Positions 34,374 through 42,470 of a DNA stretch of 49,588 nucleotides are shown piece after piece; within the stretch, counting starts at the first letter, position 1; every line of letters begins with the position of its first letter. Under the pieces are notes generated by a model, which did no database searches, was not told where the DNA came from, and saw only the letters and a program-made list of their open reading frames with translations. The position numbers and the translations under genes are program-made. Origin of the DNA: an uncultured Oscillospiraceae bacterium (lineage in GTDB: Bacteria > Bacillota > Clostridia > Oscillospirales > Oscillospiraceae); contig CANQFV010000018.1 of assembly GCA_947599875.1 (NCBI GenBank), forward strand, positions 1 to 49,588, read 5' to 3'.

Positions 34374-34757
34374 TCACTTCTTGGCCAGCAGATCCCGGAT
34401 CTCGGTGAGCAGGACTTCCTCCTTGCTGGGCGCGGGGGGCGCGGGGGGCGCCTCCCCCTTCTTCCGGTGCATGGCGTTGATGACCTTCACCAGGCAGAAC
34501 ACCACGAAGGCCAGGATGATGAAGTTGAAGACGGCCTGGATAAAGTTCCCGATCATGATCTGCGCCGGCCCAATGTGGAAGCTCAGCGCCGCGAAGGTGT
34601 CCTCCCCCACGAAGATGCCGATGATGGGCATGATGATGTCGTTGATCAGGGAATTGGTGATGTTGGAGAAGGCGCCGCCTACGATGACGCCCACGGCCAG
34701 ATCCATGACGTTGCCCCGCATGGCAAAGGCCTTAAACTCGTTGAGAAACTTTTTCAT
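34374..34757 (-). CDS. mscL: Large-conductance mechanosensitive channel
   Basis: 127 residues. N-terminal amphipathic helix and first membrane helix FKAFAMRGNVMDLAVGVIVGGAF, second helix GNFIQAVFNFIILAFVVFCLVKVIN, and a cytoplasmic C-terminal helix (KEEVLLTEIRDLLAKK) after a Pro-rich hinge. The pentameric pore opens under membrane tension and releases solutes after osmotic downshock. GGAGGAG precedes the ATG. It sits between the CCC-heptad gene (26-nt gap) and rsmG. Confidence 0.96.
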   Translation of the reverse strand: MKKFLNEFKAFAMRGNVMDLAVGVIVGGAFSNITNSLINDIIMPIIGIFVGEDTFAALSFHIGPAQIMIGNFIQAVFNFIILAFVVFCLVKVINAMHRKKGEAPPAPPAPSKEEVLLTEIRDLLAKK

Positions 34758-34783
34758 CCCGTGTCTCCTCCCGTCAGGTGCCC

Positions 34784-35110
34784 TTACGCCTCTTGGGGCG
34801 CCTCAGGCTCCGCCGTCTCCACCTCGATGGTGATGTCGGTGTCGTCCCCGGCCTCCTCATCGCAGCAGCAGTCGTCCTCGCCGCAGCAGCACGCCTCATC
34901 TTCACAGCAGCACTCCTCTTTCCCGGTCTTGGACAGGGAGGGCAGCAGGCTCACGGTGATGACCGGCTGCTGGTCGTTCTTGGTGTAGGTAGCGGCCCAG
35001 GTGGCGGCTGTCACCTTCACCTTCCCGTTCTCCTCGTCCTTCTCCACCTTATACGGTGTCACCGCCGCCACGGCCGCGGCCCCGATAAGTACCTTCCAGA
35101 TTGCTTTCAT
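34784..35110 (-). CDS. Small unknown protein with three CCC heptads
   Basis: 108 residues, family not recognised. A short hydrophobic N-terminus (IWKVLIGAAAVAAV) could be an anchor. Residues 30-60 look beta-rich. At 67-69, 74-76 and 81-83 lie three Cys triplets exactly seven residues apart, separated by acidic residues (CCCEDEA, CCCGEDD, CCCDEEA). The tail is acidic. The DNA shows 21-nt periodicity there. AAGGAGG stands 10 nt before the ATG, so translation is well supported. Nine Cys in an acidic strip suggest metal binding or a cluster scaffold (inference). It lies between serS and mscL in the same direction. Confidence 0.75.
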   Translation of the reverse strand: MKAIWKVLIGAAAVAAVTPYKVEKDEENGKVKVTAATWAATYTKNDQQPVITVSLLPSLSKTGKEECCCEDEACCCGEDDCCCDEEAGDDTDITIEVETAEPEAPQEA

Positions 35111-35185
35111 AGTTTTTTTCCTCCTTGTATTGATTATGCTAAATTAAATTGACAACATCTTATCCGCCCCCGCCGGGGCGGCGGC

Positions 35186-36490
35186 TCACTTTGCCGGGAC
35201 GAGCCGCTCCTTCCCGCCCATGTAGGGCCGCAGCGGCTCCGGGATCCGGACGCTGCCGTCGGCGCACAGGTTGTTCTCCAAGAGGGCGATGAGCATCCTG
35301 GGCGGGGCCACCACCGTGTTGTTCAGGGTGTGGGCCAGGGTCATCTTCCCGTCCTCCCCCCGGATGCGGATCTTCAGCCGCCTGGCCTGGGCGTCCCCCA
35401 GGTTGGAGCAGGAGCAGACCTCAAAATACTTCTCCTGCCTGGGGCTCCAGGCCTCGATATCGCAGCTCTTCACCTTCAGGTCGGCCAGGTCGCCGCTGCA
35501 GCACTCCAGCTGCCGCACGGGGATGTCCATGCTCCGGAAAAGCTCCACGGAGTAGTTCCACATCCGCTCATACCAGGTCATGGAGTCCTCCGGCTTGCAC
35601 ATCACGATCATTTCCTGCTTCTCAAACTGGTGGATACGGTAGACTCCCCGCTCCTCCAGGCCGTGGGCGCCCTTCTCCTTCCGGAAGCAGGGGGAGTAGC
35701 TGGTCAGGGTGTGGGGCAGGCTGGCCTCCGGGATGATCTGGTCGATATACCGGCCGATCATGGAGTGTTCGCTTGTGCCGATGAGGTACAGATCCTCCCC
35801 CTCGATCTTATACATCATGGCGTCCATGTCCGACTGGCTCATGACCCCCTCCACAATGGCCCCGTGCATCATAAAGGGCGGGATCACATAGGTAAAGCCC
35901 TTTCCGATCATAAAGTCCCTGGCGTAGGCCAGCACCGCCTCGTGCAGGCGCGCCACGTCCCCCATGAGATAGTAAAAGCCGTTCCCCGCCACGCGCCTGG
36001 CGCCGTCTAAGTCGATGCCGTTCAGGCTCTCCATGATCTGGGTGTGGTACGGGATGGGAAAATCCGGCACCTTCGGCTCCCCGAAGCGCTGGACCTCCAC
36101 GTTGCAGCTGTCGTCGGGGCCGATGGGCACCGAGGGGTCGATGATCTGGGGGATGCGCATCATCACGGCCCGCAGCTCCCCGTCGTATTTCCCCTCCAGC
36201 TCCTCCAGCTGTGCCAGCCTCTCCCCGTCGGCCTTCACCTGGGCCTTCAGCGCCTCCGCCTCCCCGGCCTTAGCCGGGTCCTTTTTGGCCTGGCCCATCA
36301 GGGCGCCGATCTGCTTGGACAGCTGGTTTCGCCTGGCCCTCAGCTCGCTGGCCTCGTTGATGGCGGCCCGGTTGAGCCGGTCAAGCTCCAGCGCCCTGTC
36401 CACCAGGGGCAGCTTGGCCTCCTGGAACTTCTTGCGGATGTTCTCCCGGACAAGCTCCGGGTTTTCGCGGATCAGTTTGATATCGATCAT
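35186..36490 (-). CDS. serS: Seryl-tRNA synthetase
   Basis: 434 residues from ATG 36490 (MIDIKLIRENPELVREN, the standard start, with GGGGAGA upstream; the 21-codon extension was rejected because it lies in the preceding gene). N-terminal antiparallel coiled coil for tRNA-Ser, then class II motifs: SPCFRKEKGAHG...GVYRIHQFEKQEM (motif 2) and NTVVAPPRMLIALLENN (motif 3). It charges tRNA-Ser. It starts 1 nt after the stop of the coiled-coil membrane protein gene, so it is part of the parA-parB operon line, an arrangement seen in many Clostridia. Confidence 0.97.
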   Translation of the reverse strand: MIDIKLIRENPELVRENIRKKFQEAKLPLVDRALELDRLNRAAINEASELRARRNQLSKQIGALMGQAKKDPAKAGEAEALKAQVKADGERLAQLEELEGKYDGELRAVMMRIPQIIDPSVPIGPDDSCNVEVQRFGEPKVPDFPIPYHTQIMESLNGIDLDGARRVAGNGFYYLMGDVARLHEAVLAYARDFMIGKGFTYVIPPFMMHGAIVEGVMSQSDMDAMMYKIEGEDLYLIGTSEHSMIGRYIDQIIPEASLPHTLTSYSPCFRKEKGAHGLEERGVYRIHQFEKQEMIVMCKPEDSMTWYERMWNYSVELFRSMDIPVRQLECCSGDLADLKVKSCDIEAWSPRQEKYFEVCSCSNLGDAQARRLKIRIRGEDGKMTLAHTLNNTVVAPPRMLIALLENNLCADGSVRIPEPLRPYMGGKERLVPAK

Positions 36491-36491
36491 T

Positions 36492-36923
36492 TTATCTCTC
36501 CCCCTCCGGGATATTGGCCACATACGCCTTGTAAATATCCAGATTTTCCCCATCCAAATACGGCTCTAAGTCGTCCATGCGCCGCAGCAGCGCCTGGCGC
36601 AGCTCCGCATCGTCGGTGTTCAGCAGCTGGGAAAGCACCTGGGCCGCCTCCAGCTTCTTTTGCAGCGTCTCGTTCTCCCGCTGAAGCTCCTCCAGGTTCT
36701 TCATGGTCTCCCCGTGCTGACGGGTGATATCCGTCAGGGCCGCGTTTGTCCGGTGCTGCATCCCATAGCTCAGGCCGATGAGGGCCAGCGCCACAACAAA
36801 AAGCACCGTTGTGTAGATGATCACCGAAATCTCCCTCTTCCGGGAGTACCGGGGTGCGGACGGCTCCTGCCGCTGCTCCTGCGTCTCCCCGTCGGGGGCG
36901 CCGTTTCTCCGCTCTAACTTCAT
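36492..36923 (-). CDS. Single-pass membrane protein with coiled coil, unknown function
   Basis: 143 residues from ATG 36923, which overlaps the parB stop (ATGA) and has AGGAGG nearby; the longer frame is rejected. Layout: a charged 30-residue cytoplasmic N-terminus, one membrane helix (about 33-53, SVIIYTTVLFVVALALIGL), a coiled coil (about 65-95, HGETMKNLEELQRENETLQKKLE), then an acidic helical tail. Not a recognised family; its position between parB and serS matches where other Clostridia have a small DUF4446-type membrane protein, but the sequence does not clearly match. Might link chromosome segregation or division to the membrane (speculative). Confidence 0.75.
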   Translation of the reverse strand: MKLERRNGAPDGETQEQRQEPSAPRYSRKREISVIIYTTVLFVVALALIGLSYGMQHRTNAALTDITRQHGETMKNLEELQRENETLQKKLEAAQVLSQLLNTDDAELRQALLRRMDDLEPYLDGENLDIYKAYVANIPEGER

Positions 36924-37804
36924 TTCCTCCTGCACCTCCTGATGGCGGTACACAGGTTATAGAGGTCGTCGTCGCTGGTGTAGCTCAGCTTCATGACGCC
37001 GCCCTTCTCCGTGTGGTCGATGGTCACTTTCCGGTCTAAGATGCGCCCCATCTCCCACTCCAAGTCGGCCACATAGTCCACTCCGTCCGGCCCCAGCCGG
37101 GGATTTTTCTTCATAGCCCGGGCGGCCCTGCCCCGGGGGTCCTCCTGAGCGGCCAGCTTCTTCACCAGCTGTGTCGTGGCCTTTACGGACAGGCCCTGGC
37201 TCACCGCCCGGTCTGCCGCCTCCTTTTGCAGGGTGGGGTCGTCCAGCTCTAAGATGGCCCTGGCCTGGCTCAGGGACAGGCGCTTGTCCTCCACCATCTC
37301 CTGGACGGGGCCGGCAAGGCGCAGCAGCCGCAGGGAGTTGGCCACCACGGGCCGGGACTTGCCGATCCGATCTGCCACCTGCTCCTGGGTCATGCCGTAC
37401 TCCCGGATAAGGCCCTGGTAGCCCCTGGCCTCCTCCATCGGCGTCAGATCCTCCCGCTGGAGGTTCTCGATGAGTGCCAGCTCCGCCGTGGTCTTCTCGT
37501 CGGCCTCTAAGATGTTGGCGGGGATCTCCGTAAGGCCCGCCTCCCGGGCCGCCCGCCACCGCCGCTCCCCGGCGATGATCTGGTAGTACCCGTCCCCCAG
37601 GGGCCGCACCGCCACGGGCTGGATAAGGCCATGCTCCCGGATGGACTGGGTCAGCTCCGCCAGCTTCTCCTCGTCAAATTTCGTTCTGGGCTGTTCCGCC
37701 CTTGGCTCGATGCGCCCAATGGGGAGCATCTCCACGCTCCCGCCGGTGTCTATGGACTTGTCCCCCAACAGGGCCGCCAGTCCGCTGCCCAAGCCTTTCG
37801 CCAT
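36920..37804 (-). CDS. parB: Chromosome partitioning protein ParB (Spo0J)
   Basis: 294 residues. CTP-binding N-terminal domain with the signature IIAGERRWRAAREAG, central helix-turn-helix EQVADRIGKSRPVVANSLRLLRL for parS, and a C-terminal dimer domain. It loads on parS as a CTP-driven sliding clamp and spreads, recruits SMC and stimulates ParA. The ATG abuts the parA stop. Two parS-like sites lie about 1 kb away, upstream of parA. Confidence 0.96.
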   Translation of the reverse strand: MAKGLGSGLAALLGDKSIDTGGSVEMLPIGRIEPRAEQPRTKFDEEKLAELTQSIREHGLIQPVAVRPLGDGYYQIIAGERRWRAAREAGLTEIPANILEADEKTTAELALIENLQREDLTPMEEARGYQGLIREYGMTQEQVADRIGKSRPVVANSLRLLRLAGPVQEMVEDKRLSLSQARAILELDDPTLQKEAADRAVSQGLSVKATTQLVKKLAAQEDPRGRAARAMKKNPRLGPDGVDYVADLEWEMGRILDRKVTIDHTEKGGVMKLSYTSDDDLYNLCTAIRRCRRK

Positions 37805-38572
37805 TTATTTTCTCCCCTCGTTCCTCTCGATGATCTCCCGCCCCAGGCTCAGGTACGCCTGCGCCCCCTTGGAGGGGAAATCGTATTCCAAAACCGGCTT
37901 CCCGTGGCTGGGCGCCTCGGACAGGCGCACATTCCGGGGGATCACCGTCTTCATCACCTTGTCCCGGAAGAACTTCTTCACCTCCGCCGCCACCTGAGGG
38001 CTGAGGTTCGTCCTGCCGTCGTACATGGTGAGGACGACCCCCTCCAGCTCCAGCCCCGGGTGGAGCTTGCGCTTGATGATCCGGATGGTGCCCGTCAGAT
38101 CGGAGAGCCCCTCCAAGGCGAAGTACTCACATTGTACCGGCACCAGCACCGTGTCCGCTGCCACCAGGGCGTTGAGTGTCAACAGCTCTAAGGACGGCGG
38201 GCAGTCGATGAGGATGTAGTCGTACCGCTCCCGCAGACCCTCCAGGGCCTTTTTTAATATGTATTCCCGCTCCTGCATGTCCACAAGCTCAATGAGCGCC
38301 CCGGACAGGGACTTGTTGGAGGGCAGCAGGTCTCCGTATTTCGTCTTCACCAGGGCGTCTGGGGCCGCGCTCTCGCCGATCAGCACCTGATAGGTGCCGG
38401 TTTTTACCCGCCCCTTGTCCACGCCCATCGCGGATGTGGCGTTCCCCTGGGGATCCGCGTCCACCAGCAGCACCCGTTTGCCTTTGATTTTCAGGGCGTC
38501 CGTCAGGTTCACGGCGGTGGTGGTCTTCCCCACGCCGCCCTTCTGGTTGGCCACGGCTATGATCTTTCCCAT
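37805..38572 (-). CDS. parA: Chromosome partitioning ATPase ParA (Soj)
   Basis: 255 residues from ATG 38572 (GGAGG at 9 nt); begins MGKIIAVANQKGGVGKTTTAVNL with the deviant Walker A KGGVGKTT. Switch I DADPQGNATS and Walker B LIDCPPSLELL follow. It makes DNA-bound ATP dimers that position origins together with ParB and, in spore formers, affect initiation and sporulation. First gene of parA-parB-(membrane protein)-serS with its own promoter. Confidence 0.96.
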   Translation of the reverse strand: MGKIIAVANQKGGVGKTTTAVNLTDALKIKGKRVLLVDADPQGNATSAMGVDKGRVKTGTYQVLIGESAAPDALVKTKYGDLLPSNKSLSGALIELVDMQEREYILKKALEGLRERYDYILIDCPPSLELLTLNALVAADTVLVPVQCEYFALEGLSDLTGTIRIIKRKLHPGLELEGVVLTMYDGRTNLSPQVAAEVKKFFRDKVMKTVIPRNVRLSEAPSHGKPVLEYDFPSKGAQAYLSLGREIIERNEGRK

Positions 38573-38649
38573 CTGGTTCTTCCTCCGCATCCTGGCCCCG
38601 GCCCGGCTCCCCGGGGGAGGGCCGTCTACCGGCTCCTGAAAGCTCCCTT

Positions 38650-38678
38650 ATTATATACGATTCCCACCTGCATTTCAA
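38650..38678 (-). promoter_or_regulatory. Promoter of the parAB operon
   Basis: TTGAAA (38673-38678), 17-nt spacer, TATAAT (38650-38655), 78 nt before the parA ATG. Confidence 0.8.
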
Positions 38679-38759
38679 GATACATTTCGTGAATTCTTTT
38701 TGCTCCCCCGCCGCCTCGCCTTCCCCGTTTTCCGGCCGGTTCGCTTTAGTGGGAGAAAT

Positions 38760-38775
38760 TGTTTCGCGTGAAACA
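38760..38775. promoter_or_regulatory. parS-like site 1
   Basis: TGTTTCGCGTGAAACA, one base different from the general parS consensus TGTTTCACGTGAAACA. Target of ParB, about 85 bp upstream of the parA promoter. Confidence 0.9.
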
Positions 38776-38799
38776 TTTTCGCGTAGTAAAGCAGTAAAT

Positions 38800-38815
38800 T
38801 GCTTCACGCGAAACA
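38800..38815. promoter_or_regulatory. parS-like site 2
   Basis: TGCTTCACGCGAAACA, two bases from consensus, exactly 40 bp from site 1 centre to centre, i.e. about four helical turns, so both face the same side of the DNA. Confidence 0.8.
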
Positions 38816-38852
38816 ACGCCGGAGTACACTACCAAATCCACGAATAAAACTT

Positions 38853-39764
38853 TCAGCAGATCAGGGCGTCAATGTCCTGAACGGTGAGGCCGGGGTGGAG
38901 GGCCATGTTGATCCCGTAGCCCATGAGCCGGGAAATGGCCGCCACGCTGGCGTCGATCTCCCGGGGGGTGACGATCATCCGCCCGGCGTGGGGCCGCAGG
39001 GCCTGGGCGTCCAGGTCGGCCCCGGCCTCCCGGGCCATATCCAGGGCCAGGGTGGCGGCGTCCACCACCGTGGGCACCCCCAGGGCGATCACCGGGACAC
39101 CCAGGGTCTCCCGGGACAGGGCCGCCCTGGCGTTGCCCACCCCGGAGCCGGGGACGATGCCGGTGTCGGAGATCTGCACCGTCCGGCAAACCCGGTCCAT
39201 GCTCCGGGAGGCCAGGGCGTCCACGGCGATGACGGCGGCGGGCCGCAGCTCCCGGGCCACGGCGGATACCACGTCGGCGCTCTCCAGCCCCGTGGTGCCC
39301 AGGACCCCCGGCTCCACCGCCGCCACGGAGGACAGGGAGGCAAACTCCCGGGGCATCTGACGCAGCAGGTGCCGGGTGATCAGGGTGCTTTTCAAAACGA
39401 GATGTCCCACGGCGTCCGGGGTGACGGCGGGGTTGCCCAGCCCCACCACTAAGACCGTCCCGTCCACCGCCGCGGGATCCCGGGGCGGGGGCAGCAGGCG
39501 GGACAGGATCTCCCCGATCACCTGGGCGCACCCGGCGAAGGACTGATCCTCCCGGCGAAGGAACCGCCCCAGCTCCACGGTGACGTACACGCCCTTTGGT
39601 TTACATAATTCCTCGGCGGCCCGGTCGCCGGTGATGTGGACCTTCACGATCCGGAAGCCGTTTTTCTCAAATTCCTCCTCCCGGACGCCCTCCAGGGCGC
39701 CGATATTCTCCTCGCTCCAGATGGTTTTGGCCTCCTGGGCCAAATCGGATCGGCGTGAAAGCAA
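38853..39764 (-). CDS. gpr: Spore germination protease GPR
   Basis: About 303 residues. Core motifs VVGLGNPAVTPDAVGHLV, VPGVLGTTGLES-like segment and VDALASRSMDRVCRTVQISDTGI...PGSGVGN are specific for GPR, which degrades small acid-soluble spore proteins at germination. This shows the organism makes endospores. Start: the frame is open to an ATG at 39809, but that ATG overlaps a sigma-G-like -10 (CATACTA, 39798-39804), so a downstream start is preferred: TTG 39764 with a G-run 8 nt upstream, giving LSRRSDLAQEA near the N-terminus as in other GPRs; GTG 39770 is the alternative. Divergent from rpsT. Confidence 0.9.
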   Translation of the reverse strand: MLSRRSDLAQEAKTIWSEENIGALEGVREEEFEKNGFRIVKVHITGDRAAEELCKPKGVYVTVELGRFLRREDQSFAGCAQVIGEILSRLLPPPRDPAAVDGTVLVVGLGNPAVTPDAVGHLVLKSTLITRHLLRQMPREFASLSSVAAVEPGVLGTTGLESADVVSAVARELRPAAVIAVDALASRSMDRVCRTVQISDTGIVPGSGVGNARAALSRETLGVPVIALGVPTVVDAATLALDMAREAGADLDAQALRPHAGRMIVTPREIDASVAAISRLMGYGINMALHPGLTVQDIDALIC

Positions 39765-39797
39765 CGGCACAACCCCCCATATCTTGTGTGATGAAAA

Positions 39798-39804
39798 TAG
39801 TATG
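39798..39804 (-). promoter_or_regulatory. Sigma-G/F-like -10 element of gpr
   Basis: CATACTA on the minus strand matches the forespore sigma-G -10 consensus exactly; the -35 position 17 nt upstream (CGCACA) matches only in part. Fits forespore expression of gpr. Confidence 0.5.
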
Positions 39805-39857
39805 CCCACAACGGCGGAAAATGTGCGGAAAACCCGGCAAAAAAATCAAAAAAACAC

Positions 39858-39886
39858 TTGCCAATTCCCCCGCCTTATGTTAAAAT
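39858..39886 (+). promoter_or_regulatory. Promoter of rpsT
   Basis: TTGCCA (39858-39863), 17-nt spacer, TAAAAT (39881-39886), 113 nt before the rpsT ATG. Confidence 0.7.
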
Positions 39887-39999
39887 ATCATTCCGCACGA
39901 ATAAACGTGACCGATTTTTTGAGATAAATCCGGCCAAAACCGGCAAAACTTCAAAAAAACACGGTTAGGCGTGACTTTATAGGAGGAGGTGGCCAGGAA

Positions 40000-40263
40000 A
40001 TGCCCAACATCAAATCAGCCAAAAAGCGCGTTCTTATCGGCAAAGCTCGCAATATTCGGAACAAATCGGACAAATCTGAGCTGAAAACGGTTCTGAAAAA
40101 GTTCGACGCGGCAGTTACCGGTGGAAGCCGCAGCGATGCCGAATCTGCCTATAAAGTTGCCGTGAAGACCGTTGACAAGGCGGCGGCGAAGGGACTGATC
40201 CACAAGAACAACGCCGCTCATAAAAAGAGCGCTCTTGACGCAAAACTCAACGCAATGAACTGA
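40000..40263 (+). CDS. rpsT: 30S ribosomal protein S20
   Basis: 87 residues, Lys/Ala-rich: MPNIKSAKKRVLIGKARN, then the three-helix bundle ending in NAAHKKSALDAKLNAM. It binds 16S rRNA during small subunit assembly. AGGAGGAGGT is upstream of the ATG, and a clear terminator follows 30 nt after the stop. The gene is less GC-rich than its neighbours, as expected for highly expressed ribosomal genes here. Confidence 0.98.
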   Translation: MPNIKSAKKRVLIGKARNIRNKSDKSELKTVLKKFDAAVTGGSRSDAESAYKVAVKTVDKAAAKGLIHKNNAAHKKSALDAKLNAMN

Positions 40264-40292
40264 ATTTGTCCCTGAAAATCGCATAATGTGCC

Positions 40293-40332
40293 AAAAAGTA
40301 TCGCCAAAGTGTCCTTGGGCGATACTTTTTTT
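40293..40332 (+). terminator. Terminator of rpsT
   Basis: 13-bp stem AAAAAGTATCGCC / GGCGATACTTTTT with a 12-nt loop, continuing in T's. Confidence 0.9.
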
Positions 40333-40382
40333 CCGCCCGGAAAACGGGCCGGACGGCGCCCTCCGCCCGGAAAAAGATGTTG

Positions 40383-40430
40383 AAAAAGCCCCTGAATTTC
40401 GGGAGATCTCCCGAAATTCAGGGGCTTTTT
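40383..40430. terminator. Bidirectional terminator between rpsT and the PflX gene
   Basis: 48-nt perfect palindrome with A5 at one edge and T5 at the other and GCCCCTGAATTTCGGGAG in the arm. It separates the convergent rpsT and pflX-like genes. Confidence 0.85.
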
Positions 40431-40468
40431 CCCGCCGCCGGGCCCCCAGGGGGCGGTTTTTGCCAAAA

Positions 40469-41359
40469 TCAGGGCAGAACGCCCGTCAGATCGAAGTCCG
40501 GGGTGTACTCCTCTTTAGCGGAGGAAAGCTCCTGGTAAAATCCGTCCGCAATGGGACTTTCTTCCATGTATCGCATGGCCTGGGCGTACTCCTCCGGAGT
40601 CAGCCGCCGGTTCAGCTCCGGAAACGCCTCCGCCATGCCCATCGGCGTATACTGGCTCATCAGTGAAAAAAGTACCTCTCCCGGCCGAAAAGCCTGAGAA
40701 ACCCAGTCAATTACGCGTCTTGTGTTGTCCAGCGCGTTAGGCAAAACCAGGTGCCGGATCAGGACGCCCCGGCGCAGGAGGCCGTTTTCGTCCAGCTCAT
40801 AGGGGCCGGTCTGGCGGAACATCTCCAAAATGGCGGCCTTCGCCGTCTCCGGGTAGTCCGGCGCGGCGGAATACTTGCCCGCCAGGGCGGGATCGGCGTA
40901 CTTCATGTCCGGCAAATAGATCTGGACCCGGCCCTCCAGGCGCCGCAGGGCGGCAACGGACTCGTAGGCCGAGGTGTTCCACACCACCGGCACGGGCAGG
41001 GGCGGTGTCAGGCTCTCCACCACGGCGTCCAGGAAGTGGGAGGCGGTGATAAGGTCGATGTTATGGACCCCCTGGTCAAGGAGGCGGCGGTAGATCCGGC
41101 GCAGATCCTCCGGCGTCACGGGGACGCCGGCCTCCCCCCGGGAGAGGGCGTAATTCTGGCAGTAGACGCACCGGAGGTTGCACCCGGCAAAAAAGACGGC
41201 GCCGCTGCCGCGCTCACCGGACAGGGGCGGCTCCTCCCACATGTGGGGGGCGGCGCGGGCCACACGGGGCGTAAGGCCCTGGCCGCAGAAGCCGGAGCCG
41301 GTGAGGGCGTCCCGCGGCGCGCCGCATTTTCTGGGGCAGATAGCACAAGGAAATGGCAT
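40469..41359 (-). CDS. Radical SAM protein, PflX / PFL-activase homologue
   Basis: 296 residues from ATG 41359 (GGAGG at 9 nt; a GTG three codons earlier sits on the ribosome site itself). The 4Fe-4S radical SAM motif is FAGCNLRCVYCQN, preceded by a Cys-rich N-terminus (CAICPRKCGAPRD ... GFCGQG) that may hold another metal or cluster. The rest matches the COG1313 PflX group, related to pyruvate formate-lyase activases, whose substrates are mostly unknown. No glycyl-radical enzyme gene is adjacent. Convergent with rpsT. Function open. Confidence 0.85.
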   Translation of the reverse strand: MPFPCAICPRKCGAPRDALTGSGFCGQGLTPRVARAAPHMWEEPPLSGERGSGAVFFAGCNLRCVYCQNYALSRGEAGVPVTPEDLRRIYRRLLDQGVHNIDLITASHFLDAVVESLTPPLPVPVVWNTSAYESVAALRRLEGRVQIYLPDMKYADPALAGKYSAAPDYPETAKAAILEMFRQTGPYELDENGLLRRGVLIRHLVLPNALDNTRRVIDWVSQAFRPGEVLFSLMSQYTPMGMAEAFPELNRRLTPEEYAQAMRYMEESPIADGFYQELSSAKEEYTPDFDLTGVLP

Positions 41360-41377
41360 AAAAGTCACCCTCCCACA

Positions 41378-41405
41378 TTGACTTTCGCGGTAACAAGACT
41401 ATAAT
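41378..41405 (+). promoter_or_regulatory. Promoter of the D-2-hydroxyacid dehydrogenase gene
   Basis: TTGACT (41378-41383), 16-nt spacer, TATAAT (41400-41405). Confidence 0.75.
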
Positions 41406-41495
41406 AAAGGCTGAAACCGGCGGCGTCAAGAGCTTCTTGCCGCCACGGATTTCCGGCCGGGGGCCGAGGACAGCCCCGGCGGAAGGAGGAACCGT

Positions 41496-42446
41496 ATGAA
41501 AATCGTGATCCTGGACGGCCACACGGAGAACCCCGGTGATTTGAGCTGGGAGGGGTTCGCGGCCCTGGGGGAGCTGACGGTCTATGACCGGACGCCCAAG
41601 TTTGACACGGAGGAGATCATCCGGCGCATCGGGGACGCGCAGATCGTCATCACCAACAAGACGCCTGTGCGGGCGGCTGTGCTGGACGCCTGCCCCGGGG
41701 TGAAATATGTGGGCCTGCTGTCCACGGGGAAGGACGTGTGCGACTGCGCCTACGCCGAGAAAAAGGGCGTCACCGTCACCAACATCCCGGCCTATTCCAC
41801 TGACGCCGTGGCCCAGCACGCCATCGCCCTGCTTCTGGAGATCTGCTCCAAGGTGGGGGTCCACTCCGCCGCCGTACACGCCGGGGAGTGGCAGAGGTGC
41901 GAGGATTTTTGCTTCTGGGAGGCGCCGCTGATGGAGCTTTCCGGCCGGACAATGGGGATCGTCGGCTTCGGCCAGATCGGCCGGCAGACGGGGCGGATCG
42001 CCAAGGCCCTGGGGATGCGGGTGCTGGCCGCGGGCAGCCGGGAGACGCCGGAGGGCCGGGAGATCGGGACGTACACCGATCTTGATACACTGCTGCGCCA
42101 GTCGGACGTGGTGTCCCTCCACTGCCCGCTGAACGACGACACCCGGAAGCTCATCAACCGGGAGACCATCGGGAAGATGAAGGATGGGGCGATCCTCATC
42201 AACACGGGCCGGGGCGGCCTTGTGGACGAGAAGGCTCTGGCGCAGGCCCTGAAGTCCGGGAAGCTGTACGCCGCCGGGGTGGATGTGGTTTCCGTGGAAC
42301 CCATCACCCCTGATAATCCTCTTTTGGCATGCGCCAACTGCTTTATCACTCCGCATGTGGCCTGGACGCCCCAGACCTGCCGCCGCAGGGTGATGGACAT
42401 TGCTGTCGCGAATCTGAAGGCATACCTCGGTGAGGGGATGGCCTGA
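41496..42446 (+). CDS. D-2-hydroxyacid dehydrogenase (glycerate dehydrogenase-like)
   Basis: 316 residues. Rossmann NAD(P) motif MGIVGFGQIGRQTG at about 153-166 and the catalytic trio Arg (NTGRGGLVDE), Glu (SVEPITPDNPLL) and His (ITPHVAW). It reduces a 2-keto acid such as hydroxypyruvate, or the reverse. GGAAGGAGG precedes the ATG. The sequence style (VKYVGLLSTGKDVCDCAYAEKKGVTVTNIPAYSTDAVAQH) is nearest the HprA group. Single-gene unit divergent from the PflX-like gene. Substrate uncertain. Confidence 0.9.
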   Translation: MKIVILDGHTENPGDLSWEGFAALGELTVYDRTPKFDTEEIIRRIGDAQIVITNKTPVRAAVLDACPGVKYVGLLSTGKDVCDCAYAEKKGVTVTNIPAYSTDAVAQHAIALLLEICSKVGVHSAAVHAGEWQRCEDFCFWEAPLMELSGRTMGIVGFGQIGRQTGRIAKALGMRVLAAGSRETPEGREIGTYTDLDTLLRQSDVVSLHCPLNDDTRKLINRETIGKMKDGAILINTGRGGLVDEKALAQALKSGKLYAAGVDVVSVEPITPDNPLLACANCFITPHVAWTPQTCRRRVMDIAVANLKAYLGEGMA

Positions 42447-42470
42447 GAGGCCAGCGAAAATGGAATGATG

